A stretch of 64,000 nt of DNA from Bacillota bacterium (GTDB lineage: Bacteria; Bacillota; UBA4882; UBA8346). The DNA is taken from assembly GCA_023410535.1 (NCBI GenBank), contig JAEYPR010000020.1, forward strand, positions 1-64,000, given 5' to 3'. The notes under the pieces were generated by a model. That model was given only the letters and a program-made list of their open reading frames with translations, did no database searches and was not told where the DNA came from. Shown here piece by piece: positions 42,749-50,786 of the stretch. A program made the translations under genes and the position numbers. Numbering within the stretch: position 1 is the stretch's first letter; each line of letters opens with the position of its first letter.

Positions 42749-44437
42749 ATGAACCATGACCCCTTGCCCTTGGTATTGGGATTGGATTTTGGAACCGATT
42801 CGGTTCGCGCCTTGATCATTAATGCGACCAACGGCAACGAGGAAGCAAGTGATGTTGCATATTATCCGCGCTGGGCCGAAGGGCGTTATTGCCATCCCGA
42901 TAAATTTCAATTTCGTCAACATCCGTTAGACTATCTCGAAAGCATGACCGCAGCGGTCCAAGGCGCCTTAACCAAGCTGCCGCCCGGCTCCGGGGAACGG
43001 GTGATGGGGATCGGCGTCGACACGACCGGTTCGACCCCTTGCGCGGTTGCTAGGGATGGAACGCCGTTAGCCCTGACCGAACCGTTTACGGATCACCCCA
43101 ACGCCATGTTTGTGCTTTGGAAAGACCATACCGCCGTCAAAGAGGCGCAGGAGATCAATGCAACCGCCAAGACTTGGGGGGGAACCGATTTTACCCAATA
43201 CGAAGGCGGTGTTTACTCTTCCGAATGGTATTGGGCGAAGATCTTGCATATCCTGCGCGAAGACCCGTCACTGCGGGAAGCGGCATATTCCTGGGTGGAA
43301 CATTGCGATTGGATTCCCGCTGTTTTAACCGGGACCCAAGACCCGCGCCTGATGAAACGCAGCCGTTGCGCCGCCGGCCATAAAGCGATGTGGCATGCCC
43401 GGTGGAACGGGCTTCCTGACGAAGCGTTTCTGACCAGACTTGATCCGTTGCTTGCCGGTCTGAAAGAGCGCCTGTTCAGTGCTACAGATACTTCCGATGT
43501 CAAAGCGGGTGAATTGACCGTTGAATGGGCTGAGCGCCTTGGTTTGAAACCGGGAACCACGGTGGCGGTTGGCGCTTTTGACGCCCATATGGGTGCGGTC
43601 GGCGGTGGCATCACCGAAGCAACCCTGGTGAAGATCATGGGTACCTCCACCTGTGATGTGATGATGGCCAAACCGCAAGTGATCGGCACGAAATTGGTGG
43701 CCGGAATCTGCGGTCAAGTGGATGGTTCCGTTATTCCGGGCCTGATTGGGTTGGAGGCGGGTCAATCCGCCTATGGCGATGTCTACGCGTGGTTCCGCCA
43801 GCTGATCAGCTGGCCGTTGCGATCAATTTTACCTCAGACCAACCTGATCGACCGCGCTACCGCCGCCAAACTACGCGACGAGATCAGCGCCGCGATTTTG
43901 AAAGAATTAGCCGCCGAAGCCGCTCAGATTGATACCGCTGAGACAAAATTAATCGCCTTGGATTGGCTGAACGGCCGCCGGACCCCTTTTGCCGACCAGA
44001 CAGTCAAAGGCGCGGTCGTTGGTTTGACGCTCGGCACCACCGCTCCCAAGCTTTACCGGGCGTTAGTTGAGGCCACCGCTTTTGGCGCCAAAGCAATCGT
44101 CGAACGTTTCCGGGAAGCAGGCGTCGCCATCGACCAAGTAATCGCCATTGGCGGTATCGCCAAAAAAAGCGACTTTGTTATGCAAATCACTGCGGACGTT
44201 TTAAATATGCCGATTCAAGTCGCCCAATCCGAGCAAGCCTGCGCTTTGGGGGCCGGGATGTTTGGCGCTGTAGCCGCCGGGCTTTTCCCTACGGTCGCCG
44301 CGGCGCAAGCAAGTTTACATGGCGGTTTCAATACGACCTACATTCCGCGACCGGAGCAGGTCCGGAAATATCAGCAATATTACGAATTATATCAGTCGCT
44401 GGGTCAAAAGCTCGAAAGCTATTTACAGCGCCTTTAA
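42749..44437 (+). CDS. araB: L-ribulokinase
   Basis: 562 residues, typical for AraB. It phosphorylates L-ribulose to L-ribulose 5-phosphate. FGGY-kinase motifs are visible: LVLGLDFGTDSVRALI at the N-terminus, GIGVDTTGSTPCAVARDGTP, and the C-terminal ATP-binding GGIAKKSDFVMQITADVLN. The ATG is 8 nt after AAAGGAG; the TTG two codons upstream is not needed. First gene of an araB-araD-araM unit under AraR. Confidence 0.95.
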   Translation: MNHDPLPLVLGLDFGTDSVRALIINATNGNEEASDVAYYPRWAEGRYCHPDKFQFRQHPLDYLESMTAAVQGALTKLPPGSGERVMGIGVDTTGSTPCAVARDGTPLALTEPFTDHPNAMFVLWKDHTAVKEAQEINATAKTWGGTDFTQYEGGVYSSEWYWAKILHILREDPSLREAAYSWVEHCDWIPAVLTGTQDPRLMKRSRCAAGHKAMWHARWNGLPDEAFLTRLDPLLAGLKERLFSATDTSDVKAGELTVEWAERLGLKPGTTVAVGAFDAHMGAVGGGITEATLVKIMGTSTCDVMMAKPQVIGTKLVAGICGQVDGSVIPGLIGLEAGQSAYGDVYAWFRQLISWPLRSILPQTNLIDRATAAKLRDEISAAILKELAAEAAQIDTAETKLIALDWLNGRRTPFADQTVKGAVVGLTLGTTAPKLYRALVEATAFGAKAIVERFREAGVAIDQVIAIGGIAKKSDFVMQITADVLNMPIQVAQSEQACALGAGMFGAVAAGLFPTVAAAQASLHGGFNTTYIPRPEQVRKYQQYYELYQSLGQKLESYLQRL

Positions 44438-44470
44438 TTGCTCACTGATTGTCGCAAGGAGGGTGACCAA

Positions 44471-45172
44471 ATGCTTAAAGTGTTAAAAGAACAGGTTTTA
44501 GAGGCAAACCTGGAATTAAACCGGCGCAACCTCGTCGTTTACACCTGGGGAAATGTCAGTGGCATTGACCGTGAGCAAAACTTGGTGGTGATTAAACCGA
44601 GCGGGGTCGCTTATGAGCAATTGACGGTCGCTTCAATGGTGGTACTGGACTTGACGGGCACGATTGTTGAAGGCGGGTTGAACCCGTCCTCGGACACCCC
44701 CACCCATCTTCATCTCTACCGGAGTTTCGCCGAGATCGGCGGAATTGTCCATACCCATTCACCGCACGCGACAGCTTGGGCGCAGGCGCAATGTGCGATT
44801 CCCTGTTACGGGACCACTCATGCCGATTATTATTACGGCGCCATTCCCTGCACCCGGCCGTTGACCGAAGCCGAGATTGCCGCCGATTACGAGTTGAACA
44901 CCGCCAAAGTGATTGTGGAACGGTTTGCGGCCGACTTGGATTACCGGCACCTCCCGGGAGTGCTGGTTGCCAGTCACGCGCCGTTCACTTGGGGCAAAAA
45001 TGCCGCTGCGGCCGTTCATAACAGCGTGGTTCTTGAAGAAATCGCCAAGTTGGCCATGGATACCCGGCAACTCAATCCGGGCATCCCTTCGGTCCCCCAA
45101 TATTTACTGGATAAACATTTTTTGAGAAAACACGGCCCCAATGCTTATTACGGTCAAAAGACGCCGCGTTGA
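44471..45172 (+). CDS. araD: L-ribulose-5-phosphate 4-epimerase
   Basis: 233 residues from the ATG after AGGAGGGTG; the longer frame starts right after araB without a site. It makes D-xylulose 5-phosphate. The zinc ligands H94 and H96 (IVHTHSPHATAW) and H169 (ASHAPFTWG), with D75 and the GNVSG loop (27-31), match class II aldolase/epimerases of the AraD type. It follows araB by 33 bp. Confidence 0.95.
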   Translation: MLKVLKEQVLEANLELNRRNLVVYTWGNVSGIDREQNLVVIKPSGVAYEQLTVASMVVLDLTGTIVEGGLNPSSDTPTHLHLYRSFAEIGGIVHTHSPHATAWAQAQCAIPCYGTTHADYYYGAIPCTRPLTEAEIAADYELNTAKVIVERFAADLDYRHLPGVLVASHAPFTWGKNAAAAVHNSVVLEEIAKLAMDTRQLNPGIPSVPQYLLDKHFLRKHGPNAYYGQKTPR

Positions 45173-45187
45173 ATCCATCAATTACGA

Positions 45188-45218
45188 GCAGGTCTCACCT
45201 TCAGACGGCGAGACCTGC
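45188..45218 (+). other. stem-loop between araD and araM
   Basis: GCAGGTCTC and GAGACCTGC pair perfectly across a 13-nt loop; only TT follows, so it is a weak terminator or an mRNA-stability hairpin that lowers araM expression. Confidence 0.6.
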
Positions 45219-45259
45219 TTCCTTCGTGCCGAAAATCGCTTCGTAAAGGAAATGATGGG

Positions 45260-46501
45260 ATGAAACTGAAATCACTAATCCATCAAAACGCCCTTGAGCA
45301 ACTTCCTGCGGTATTCCCTGATGAAACCAGGCGCATATTACTGGTTGCCGACCAAAATACCGATCAGGTAGCCGGCCGGCTGGTCAGCGCCATCTTGCAA
45401 AAACACGGTTATCAATGTCAGGAGTGCATTCTCCGGCGGGAAGCGGCGTTGGTCGCCGATGAAACGGCGCTGGCGGAAATTAAAACCGCCGACAATCCGG
45501 CAAACGATCTCTATCTTGCCGTGGGGTCCGGTACGATTACCGATCTGACCCGTTTCGCCAGTTTTAACGCAGGAAAACCGTTTGTCGCCGTACCGACCGC
45601 GCCGTCGATGGACGGTTACGCTTCCCCGGTGGCCGCGTTGACGTTGCATGGTTTCAAACAAACTTTACCGGCCGCGCCGCCGCTCGCCATTGTGGGTGAT
45701 CCGGAACTGCTCGCCACCGCGCCGCCCTTGATGATTGCCGCCGGTTTAGGGGATTTAGTCGGCAAATATACGGCGTTGGCCGACTGGAAGTTGGGTCAGA
45801 TTATCAATGCCGAACCTTTTGCGCCGGAATTGGAAACAATGGTTCGCTCAGCCGTCGACCAGGCCGTTCAGAGTTTTGAAGCCGATTATGATCCGGTGAC
45901 CCGGGCCAAATTACTCACTGAAGCCCTAATCATTTCCGGAGAAGCGATGCTTGCGTGGGGAAACTCCCGTCCGGCTTCCGGCGCCGAACATCATTTGGCC
46001 CATTTTTGGGAGATGGATGCGGCGCTCCATGATCAACCGTGTCAGCTCCACGGGATCAAAGTTGGTGTTGCAACTCTGCTAATTTTAGATCGCTACCATG
46101 AGCTTTTTAAACGCAACGCCACCGAGTTGCAATCGTTCATTGAGAGATTCCACCCCGAAACCGAAGCGGCTCACCTCAGACGCATTGAAAATGCCTATGG
46201 CATACTGGCCGGTTCGGTCCTAAACGATTTAAAAGGATTTTACCGCGTACCGGAAACCCGCCTGCAACGGCAAGCCCAGATTGCGGCCAATTGGACGATG
46301 CTCCAACATTGGGTCAAAACCAATGTTCCGACCGCCGAATGGGTTCGGGGAATTCTTGAAAAAGCCGGAGCGCCAATCACCACGGAAGCGATTGGGATTG
46401 GGCGGTCCGAACTTCAGACCGCTCTCCAAAACGCCAAAGAAGTCCGGGTCCGCTATACGGTCTTCCGACTCGCCGAAGATTTGGGGATCACCGGTCTATA
46501 A
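45260..46501 (+). CDS. araM: AraM-type sn-glycerol-1-phosphate dehydrogenase
   Basis: 413 residues. The family reduces dihydroxyacetone phosphate to glycerol 1-phosphate with NAD(P)H and a bound metal (Ni in Bacillus AraM). Seen here are the nucleotide-binding LYLAVGSGTITDLTR, VAVPTAPSMDGYASPVAAL, and metal-binding Asp/His residues around LIAAGLGDLVGKY and EHHLAHFWEM. araM also sits inside the Bacillus arabinose operon, supporting the AraM name. Its stop overlaps the tail of the convergent transglutaminase gene by 6 bp, leaving no room for a terminator. Confidence 0.92.
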   Translation: MKLKSLIHQNALEQLPAVFPDETRRILLVADQNTDQVAGRLVSAILQKHGYQCQECILRREAALVADETALAEIKTADNPANDLYLAVGSGTITDLTRFASFNAGKPFVAVPTAPSMDGYASPVAALTLHGFKQTLPAAPPLAIVGDPELLATAPPLMIAAGLGDLVGKYTALADWKLGQIINAEPFAPELETMVRSAVDQAVQSFEADYDPVTRAKLLTEALIISGEAMLAWGNSRPASGAEHHLAHFWEMDAALHDQPCQLHGIKVGVATLLILDRYHELFKRNATELQSFIERFHPETEAAHLRRIENAYGILAGSVLNDLKGFYRVPETRLQRQAQIAANWTMLQHWVKTNVPTAEWVRGILEKAGAPITTEAIGIGRSELQTALQNAKEVRVRYTVFRLAEDLGITGL

Positions 46502-47392
46502 GTGATCGTTATCGCCAATCAGCGGACTGTTCAGAATCCGAAACTTCCGTCGCGTCTCCCAAAGTTCGCGTAATCTGTCAAAATGATTGTCCGGATCAAG
46601 CATCAGCCGCGCCAGTTCGTCGATCTCCCGCAAATCCGCTTCCGATAAGTTGGCAAATTTATTCGCGACGTAACTCGGCTGAAATTTATAGGATATTTCA
46701 TTATTCATCAAGCTATGAAAGTCATAAAAGATTGCCCGGATCGCGGCCTCCAGCCCAACAATACCGCCGGCGTAAACAAAATGCCGGCCGTCGGTTTTCC
46801 CTTCCCGGATGCTTAACCAGGTTTGGGCCGCCCAATCGAATTGGCTTTCGGGGATGTCGAACTGATTAAACTCCAAATGATCGAAAAAACCGTCGGCGTC
46901 CAACGTCACCCAGCGTTGTTCCGTTTCGTTCCAGTATTGATTGATCCAATGATCAGCGCTGATTCCCGGCAGGCAGTAGGGCGCAAAACCCGAACGGCAT
47001 CGAGCCGGGATTCCTTTTGACTTCAAAATCGCGGCCATTAAAACCGCCACATAGCGACAGGTGACGACCAACTTGTTTTCAACTGGCCGATCGCTTACCA
47101 AACCGCGCGGATCCAAGCGAAACAATTCCGCGATCAGCGCGACCGCCGTCATGAGAACATCATCTTCACAACGCAACCGAAACCAGGGATACCGTTCCAT
47201 ATCGCCGTATTTTTGATCGCTATTGGCGCCGGTGTTGCCATTGCGCAACGTGACCCGGTGGATTACCTGACGACAGACCAATCTGCCAAGCTCCGCCAGA
47301 TCGTCGGGAAGGGTTTGTAAATACTCCCGGTACGCTCCGGCGTTGGTGAAAGTACTGAATTGCAAATAATGATTGCGAATCGTATCATTCAA
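46496..47392 (-). CDS. transglutaminase-like domain protein
   Basis: 298 residues. The transglutaminase-like core is clear: C112 (VVTCRYVAVLMAAIL), a following GIPARCRSGF strand, H148 (ADHWINQYW) and D165/D167 (TLDADGFFD). There is no signal peptide. Bacterial relatives are peptidases or amide hydrolases of unknown target. The start is TTG with only a weak GCGGGG upstream. It lies 56 bp downstream of an AraC/GyrI gene in the same direction and may be co-transcribed. Confidence 0.82.
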   Translation of the reverse strand: MNDTIRNHYLQFSTFTNAGAYREYLQTLPDDLAELGRLVCRQVIHRVTLRNGNTGANSDQKYGDMERYPWFRLRCEDDVLMTAVALIAELFRLDPRGLVSDRPVENKLVVTCRYVAVLMAAILKSKGIPARCRSGFAPYCLPGISADHWINQYWNETEQRWVTLDADGFFDHLEFNQFDIPESQFDWAAQTWLSIREGKTDGRHFVYAGGIVGLEAAIRAIFYDFHSLMNNEISYKFQPSYVANKFANLSEADLREIDELARLMLDPDNHFDRLRELWETRRKFRILNSPLIGDNDHL

Positions 47393-47448
47393 TGAATTGG
47401 ACCCCGCTTTCCGATGCTAAACTGTAGGCAACGATACTACTTTTCCGA

Positions 47449-48306
47449 CTACTTCTTCGCGATTGGGATCCACACTTCACAACGGTATTCCGCTTCATCC
47501 ATTGCGGAAGTCGGGTAAACTTCCAGTTCCGGCGCGTCGGCGTGTTCGTAACCGGTCGCCGGAAACCATTCGGCAAAAATTCGCTGCCAGACTTTTTGAA
47601 TGGCAGCGGGCATCGGCCCCACCGACGGAAAGACCGCCCAAGTCGCGGCAGGAATCTCCCGTTGCTCCATTCCGTTTGGAACTGCCGCATCCGATTGAAC
47701 GGCGATCATGTAGGTTAGTTCGTGCTGGTCTTTACAAAACTCCATGCAGATACCGAAGACTTCCTTCCCCTGGGATAGACCGCATAATGCTTCATATGTC
47801 CCGTCCTCCATGCATTCATTCCAAAACTTCGGTATCCGTCGAAAGTTCTCCCCATCCACGGTTGAGACCCTAATGCTCTTCCCGACCACTGGAAAAGCTG
47901 CTTTTTCAACAATCCGGTAATCCATTTCCTGATCCCCTTTTAATGATATTTGAAAGGACAATCGCGGGTAAGCTTTGAGTTTTATCCCTGGCGCGCGCGC
48001 TTCCGAAGGGCTTATTCCGTGGATCTTGCGAAATGCTTTCGCGAATGCTTCCGGTGAATCGTAGCCGTATTTTAAAGCGACGTCGATCACTTTGATCTCA
48101 GTGGACGCCAACTCTTGAGCCGCCAAGGTAAGTTTCCGTTTCCGGACATACTCGCCGACCGTGACCCCGGTGATCATGTAAAACATCCGTTGAAAATGAA
48201 ACGGCGACGAACAAGCGGCGCGGGCGATCTCCTGGATGTCCAACCCCGCTTCCATTCGCGTTTCAATCAACTCCAAGGCACTGTTCATCCGGTTCAACCA
48301 TTCCAA
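47449..48306 (-). CDS. AraC-family regulator with GyrI-like effector domain
   Basis: 285 residues from TTG 7 nt after AAAGGAG, giving the family's usual start MEWLNRMNSALELIE. Residues about 1-100 are the AraC helix-turn-helix pair (DIQEIARAACSSPFHFQRMF, KVIDVALKYGYDSPEAFAKA). Residues about 130-285 are a GyrI/SbmC-like small-molecule-binding domain (DYRIVEKAAFPVVGKS to CEVWIPIAK), as in Rob and multidrug-response regulators. The target may be the transglutaminase gene. Confidence 0.88.
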   Translation of the reverse strand: MEWLNRMNSALELIETRMEAGLDIQEIARAACSSPFHFQRMFYMITGVTVGEYVRKRKLTLAAQELASTEIKVIDVALKYGYDSPEAFAKAFRKIHGISPSEARAPGIKLKAYPRLSFQISLKGDQEMDYRIVEKAAFPVVGKSIRVSTVDGENFRRIPKFWNECMEDGTYEALCGLSQGKEVFGICMEFCKDQHELTYMIAVQSDAAVPNGMEQREIPAATWAVFPSVGPMPAAIQKVWQRIFAEWFPATGYEHADAPELEVYPTSAMDEAEYRCEVWIPIAKK

Positions 48307-48572
48307 AGCGTTCGCTCCTTTCAAACAAATCATACCATGGTCGATCATTGGGTTCCTGTCATTTAATGCGTTTCGCGAACCGATGGACGCGAGTTATATT
48401 TATTCCGCGTCAACGGCGTTTTTCCTTGAAACTTTTGGCGATTTGCTGCAGGGAGGGACTAAGATTAAACCGGGCTGGGTGGTGCTTTGGAGTCCAGGGC
48501 GGCCAAATATTTGGAACTGAACCCGGTCACACATTTTTTATTGTCACATCAAACCCACTCCCAAATCTCTCA

Positions 48573-48607
48573 AATCCGCCGAATCCGTGAAATCTGGTTC
48601 AGACGCT
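48573..48607 (+). repeat. copy 1 of a dispersed ~35-bp direct repeat
   Basis: The copy contains CCGAATCCGTGAAATC followed by TGGTTC and GACGCT. It matches 50004-50039 with two substitutions and one indel. The two copies flank the unknown exported-protein gene. The remaining 48307-48652 shows nothing else. Confidence 0.6.
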
Positions 48608-48652
48608 TCAACGCATTTTTGCAATGGCAACGAAAGTTTATTATATTTTTGT

Positions 48653-49888
48653 TTATGAACCAGTTATATTGTAAAAATACTTCGCCAGCATCTCAGTCCA
48701 TTTATTTACATACTTCCCAGTCGCCCACTGATTTAAGATGAAATATTCCCCATGGTGAATAGGGATCCTTAAGTTCGGCCGGTCCAAGGTTTGCAATGGG
48801 AAGGCGAAAACTAAAATTTCCCGGTCAGTCAATACTATCAATAGATCCCCATTGGGCGCAGAGACAGCATCTAGTCCTTCTGGAAACCGTTTCCCAATCA
48901 CTGCCCAAGGTAGACAAAGTTGATCGTGGGATGTGATAACCTGCGGTAATTTGGTGTTCAATTTGACAAACTCTTTTGGATAGTTAAATCTCGTACCATT
49001 GGAATAATGAACAAAATCCTGCTCTACCGGTAGGTAAGCATACCAACTACCGTCAACCCGACCAATGCTAATATTTTGTTCGTTAACCCTTTGGGTAGTT
49101 TCAGTCTGTACATAATTTTGATTCACAAGATAACGATCAATGATCTTGTCAAAACGTTTATGGAATTCACGAAGTTGAGGCTGAACCCCATTGCTAAGTA
49201 ATTCCTGGATTTTCAATTCACTTCCCACCGTATTAAGCTTCTCAATCTCATGGAGGCCAATGGAATAGCCTCCAGCCCGCATACTGCCTCCGGTCTCAAT
49301 CCGGTCATGTTCGTAGATGCAGATATAACGGTTTCCGACATACATCAATTGCCGCCACCATGATTGATAATGAAAACTGGGATAACCCTCTTCTTGCTCA
49401 TCAAAGGACGGTAATTCGCGCCGATCAAAATTGGGAGTCGCGGGTTTGGCTAAGGGATGGGCGTAAACCTGTTCAATGTCAATTTTATATTCATAATCAT
49501 TCAGATCTTGGGCTATCTGATGGTTCTGTTCCGGAACGAATTTTTCTTCCTGAATTCTCCGGACCTTCACTTCCCAAAATTCATCACCGCAAGGAGCCAC
49601 TATCCCGTTTTTCCTGACCAAACAGGTTAGTTTACCATTGACCGGCGCAATCCATAAACTTCGGTAAGTGACGGGCTTCCCGGCTTCAACCCGAGTGAGA
49701 CCTAATAACAAACCTGATTGGGGTGTCGGGGTAGCCGCTAACCCAATTGGAGTTAGAAGGACTAGGAATAGGAGAATTAAGAGTTTGGGAGGGATTGGGT
49801 AAAAATAATTTACTACGTTTTTTCTCAATTGATAATGCACCCTCTTTAAATACCTTATCGGTTTGAACTTGCCATATTTTAATTTCAT
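48653..49888 (-). CDS. unknown membrane-anchored or exported protein
   Basis: About 411 residues if the ATG at 49888 is used; the frame extends 15 codons further to a TTG with a poorly spaced AGGA, and no start has a good ribosome site. A basic N-terminus is followed by one hydrophobic segment (LLILLFLVLLTPIGLAA, about 35-52) and then a long extracellular part rich in aromatic and charged residues. No family is recognised. Lower GC than its neighbours, a weak start and flanking direct repeats hint at acquired DNA. Confidence 0.6.
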   Translation of the reverse strand: MKLKYGKFKPIRYLKRVHYQLRKNVVNYFYPIPPKLLILLFLVLLTPIGLAATPTPQSGLLLGLTRVEAGKPVTYRSLWIAPVNGKLTCLVRKNGIVAPCGDEFWEVKVRRIQEEKFVPEQNHQIAQDLNDYEYKIDIEQVYAHPLAKPATPNFDRRELPSFDEQEEGYPSFHYQSWWRQLMYVGNRYICIYEHDRIETGGSMRAGGYSIGLHEIEKLNTVGSELKIQELLSNGVQPQLREFHKRFDKIIDRYLVNQNYVQTETTQRVNEQNISIGRVDGSWYAYLPVEQDFVHYSNGTRFNYPKEFVKLNTKLPQVITSHDQLCLPWAVIGKRFPEGLDAVSAPNGDLLIVLTDREILVFAFPLQTLDRPNLRIPIHHGEYFILNQWATGKYVNKWTEMLAKYFYNITGS

Positions 49889-50003
49889 GATTTCAGCTGA
49901 AATCATGGTCAATATTCGGCAAAAAAAATGCAAAATCCTTTCCTATTGGTAGTTCAGGTCATTTCCCAGACTGTCCCGTCCATCCCAACCCTCAAATCCT
50001 TTT

Positions 50004-50039
50004 AATCCACCGAATCCGTGAAATCCTGGTTCGGACGCT
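50004..50039 (+). repeat. copy 2 of the dispersed ~35-bp direct repeat
   Basis: Same element as 48573-48607, same orientation, placed between the unknown gene and the DnaA-box array. Confidence 0.6.
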
Positions 50040-50069
50040 CCGCCCCACCCTCCCGCTTCTTCAACCAGA

Positions 50070-50363
50070 TTTATCCACAACCCATTCCATTTACTCCATC
50101 CAATATCACCGTTTATCCACAGAAATAGATGACTTATTCACAAATCCAGCTTACTTATCCACATATCCAGCTGGCGGAACGACTCATCCAGCTTACTTAT
50201 TCACATATCCAGCTCACTTATCCACAAATCCAGCTTGCCGAACGCCTCCGCAAGCTCACTTATTCACATATCCAGCTTGCGGAATGACTCATCCAGCTTA
50301 CTTATTCACATATCCAGCTTGCCGAGTCTTCAAGTAAGCCTACTTACTTCTCATTGTAAGCTT
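50070..50363 (+). repeat. array of 21-bp units with eight DnaA-box 9-mers
   Basis: Fourteen 21-bp units run without gaps from 50070. Eight units begin with a DnaA box one base in: TTATCCACA at 50071, 50113, 50155, 50218 and TTATTCACA at 50134, 50197, 50260, 50302. All spacings are exact multiples of 21 bp and all boxes are on the plus strand. The commonest unit reads CTTATTCACATATCCAGCTT plus one base. Intervening units (for example CGGAACGACTCATCCAGCTT) keep the second half but not the box. No dnaA, dnaN or rpmH is in the window, so a DnaA-binding or titration cluster is likelier than the chromosome origin. Confidence 0.75.
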
Positions 50364-50568
50364 TCCAATGGACGACTTGGCGTGAGGACTATTCCATTCC
50401 CAGCGAACGGTATCGCCAAAAGATTCCGGCTCCGTCTCCCCTCGCCGTGAGCAACCACGCCAAAACCCAAATCCAAATTATCAACAATTTGCCTGCAGCT
50501 ACCATGGATAATTCCCTGAAATGATCATTTTTCACAAAAAAAGTCGTAAAAAATGACAAAATAAGCCG

Positions 50569-50677
50569 TGATTTTTGGTAAATATTTAGATATAATTGTA
50601 AATATGTGGACCGTTTTCAAATAATTTTCATCGTTATGCTGGACTAATATCACATCATGAGATATTAGTCCTTTCTT
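50569..50677 (+). promoter_or_regulatory. promoter and hairpin in the leader of the pectate lyase gene
   Basis: A perfect TATAAT (50591-50596) has only a weak -35 (TGATTT region, 50569). About 45 nt into the transcript GGACTAATATC (50641-50651) pairs perfectly with GATATTAGTCC (50661-50671), followed by TTTCTTTT, like a terminator. About 110 nt of further leader holds AGGT-GGAA-ACCT and CGGG/CCCG pairings. This may be an attenuator or riboswitch; I could not match it to a known class. The 150 bp before it is very A/T rich; 50364-50520 shows nothing. Confidence 0.45.
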
Positions 50678-50786
50678 TTGCAACGGCTCACGATTCGACA
50701 AAATACCGCACAAGTTTCCCGGGAGGTGGAAACCTAAGGAAAGCAGACCCGTCCGTATATGGCTAAAATTAAAGGGAGGTAATATT

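Noticed and set aside
50070..50363. CRISPR array
   Set aside because: Units are contiguous 21-mers without unique spacers and no cas gene is present.
50235..50450. 71-codon plus-strand ORF with heptad-like repeats
   Set aside because: The repeats follow from the 21-bp DNA array (7 codons per unit); there is no ribosome site and the frame has no protein-like conservation.
50070..50620. Chromosomal replication origin
   Set aside because: DnaA boxes and an A/T-rich stretch are present, but no dnaA, dnaN, recF, gyrase, rpmH or mnmG gene is nearby and flanking genes do not diverge; a titration cluster fits better. GC skew over the whole genome would decide.
50690..50786. c-di-GMP-I (GEMM) riboswitch before the pectate lyase gene
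   Set aside because: CCGCACA and a GNRA-like hairpin gave a first resemblance, but the GGCAAACC and GCAAAGCC core is missing.
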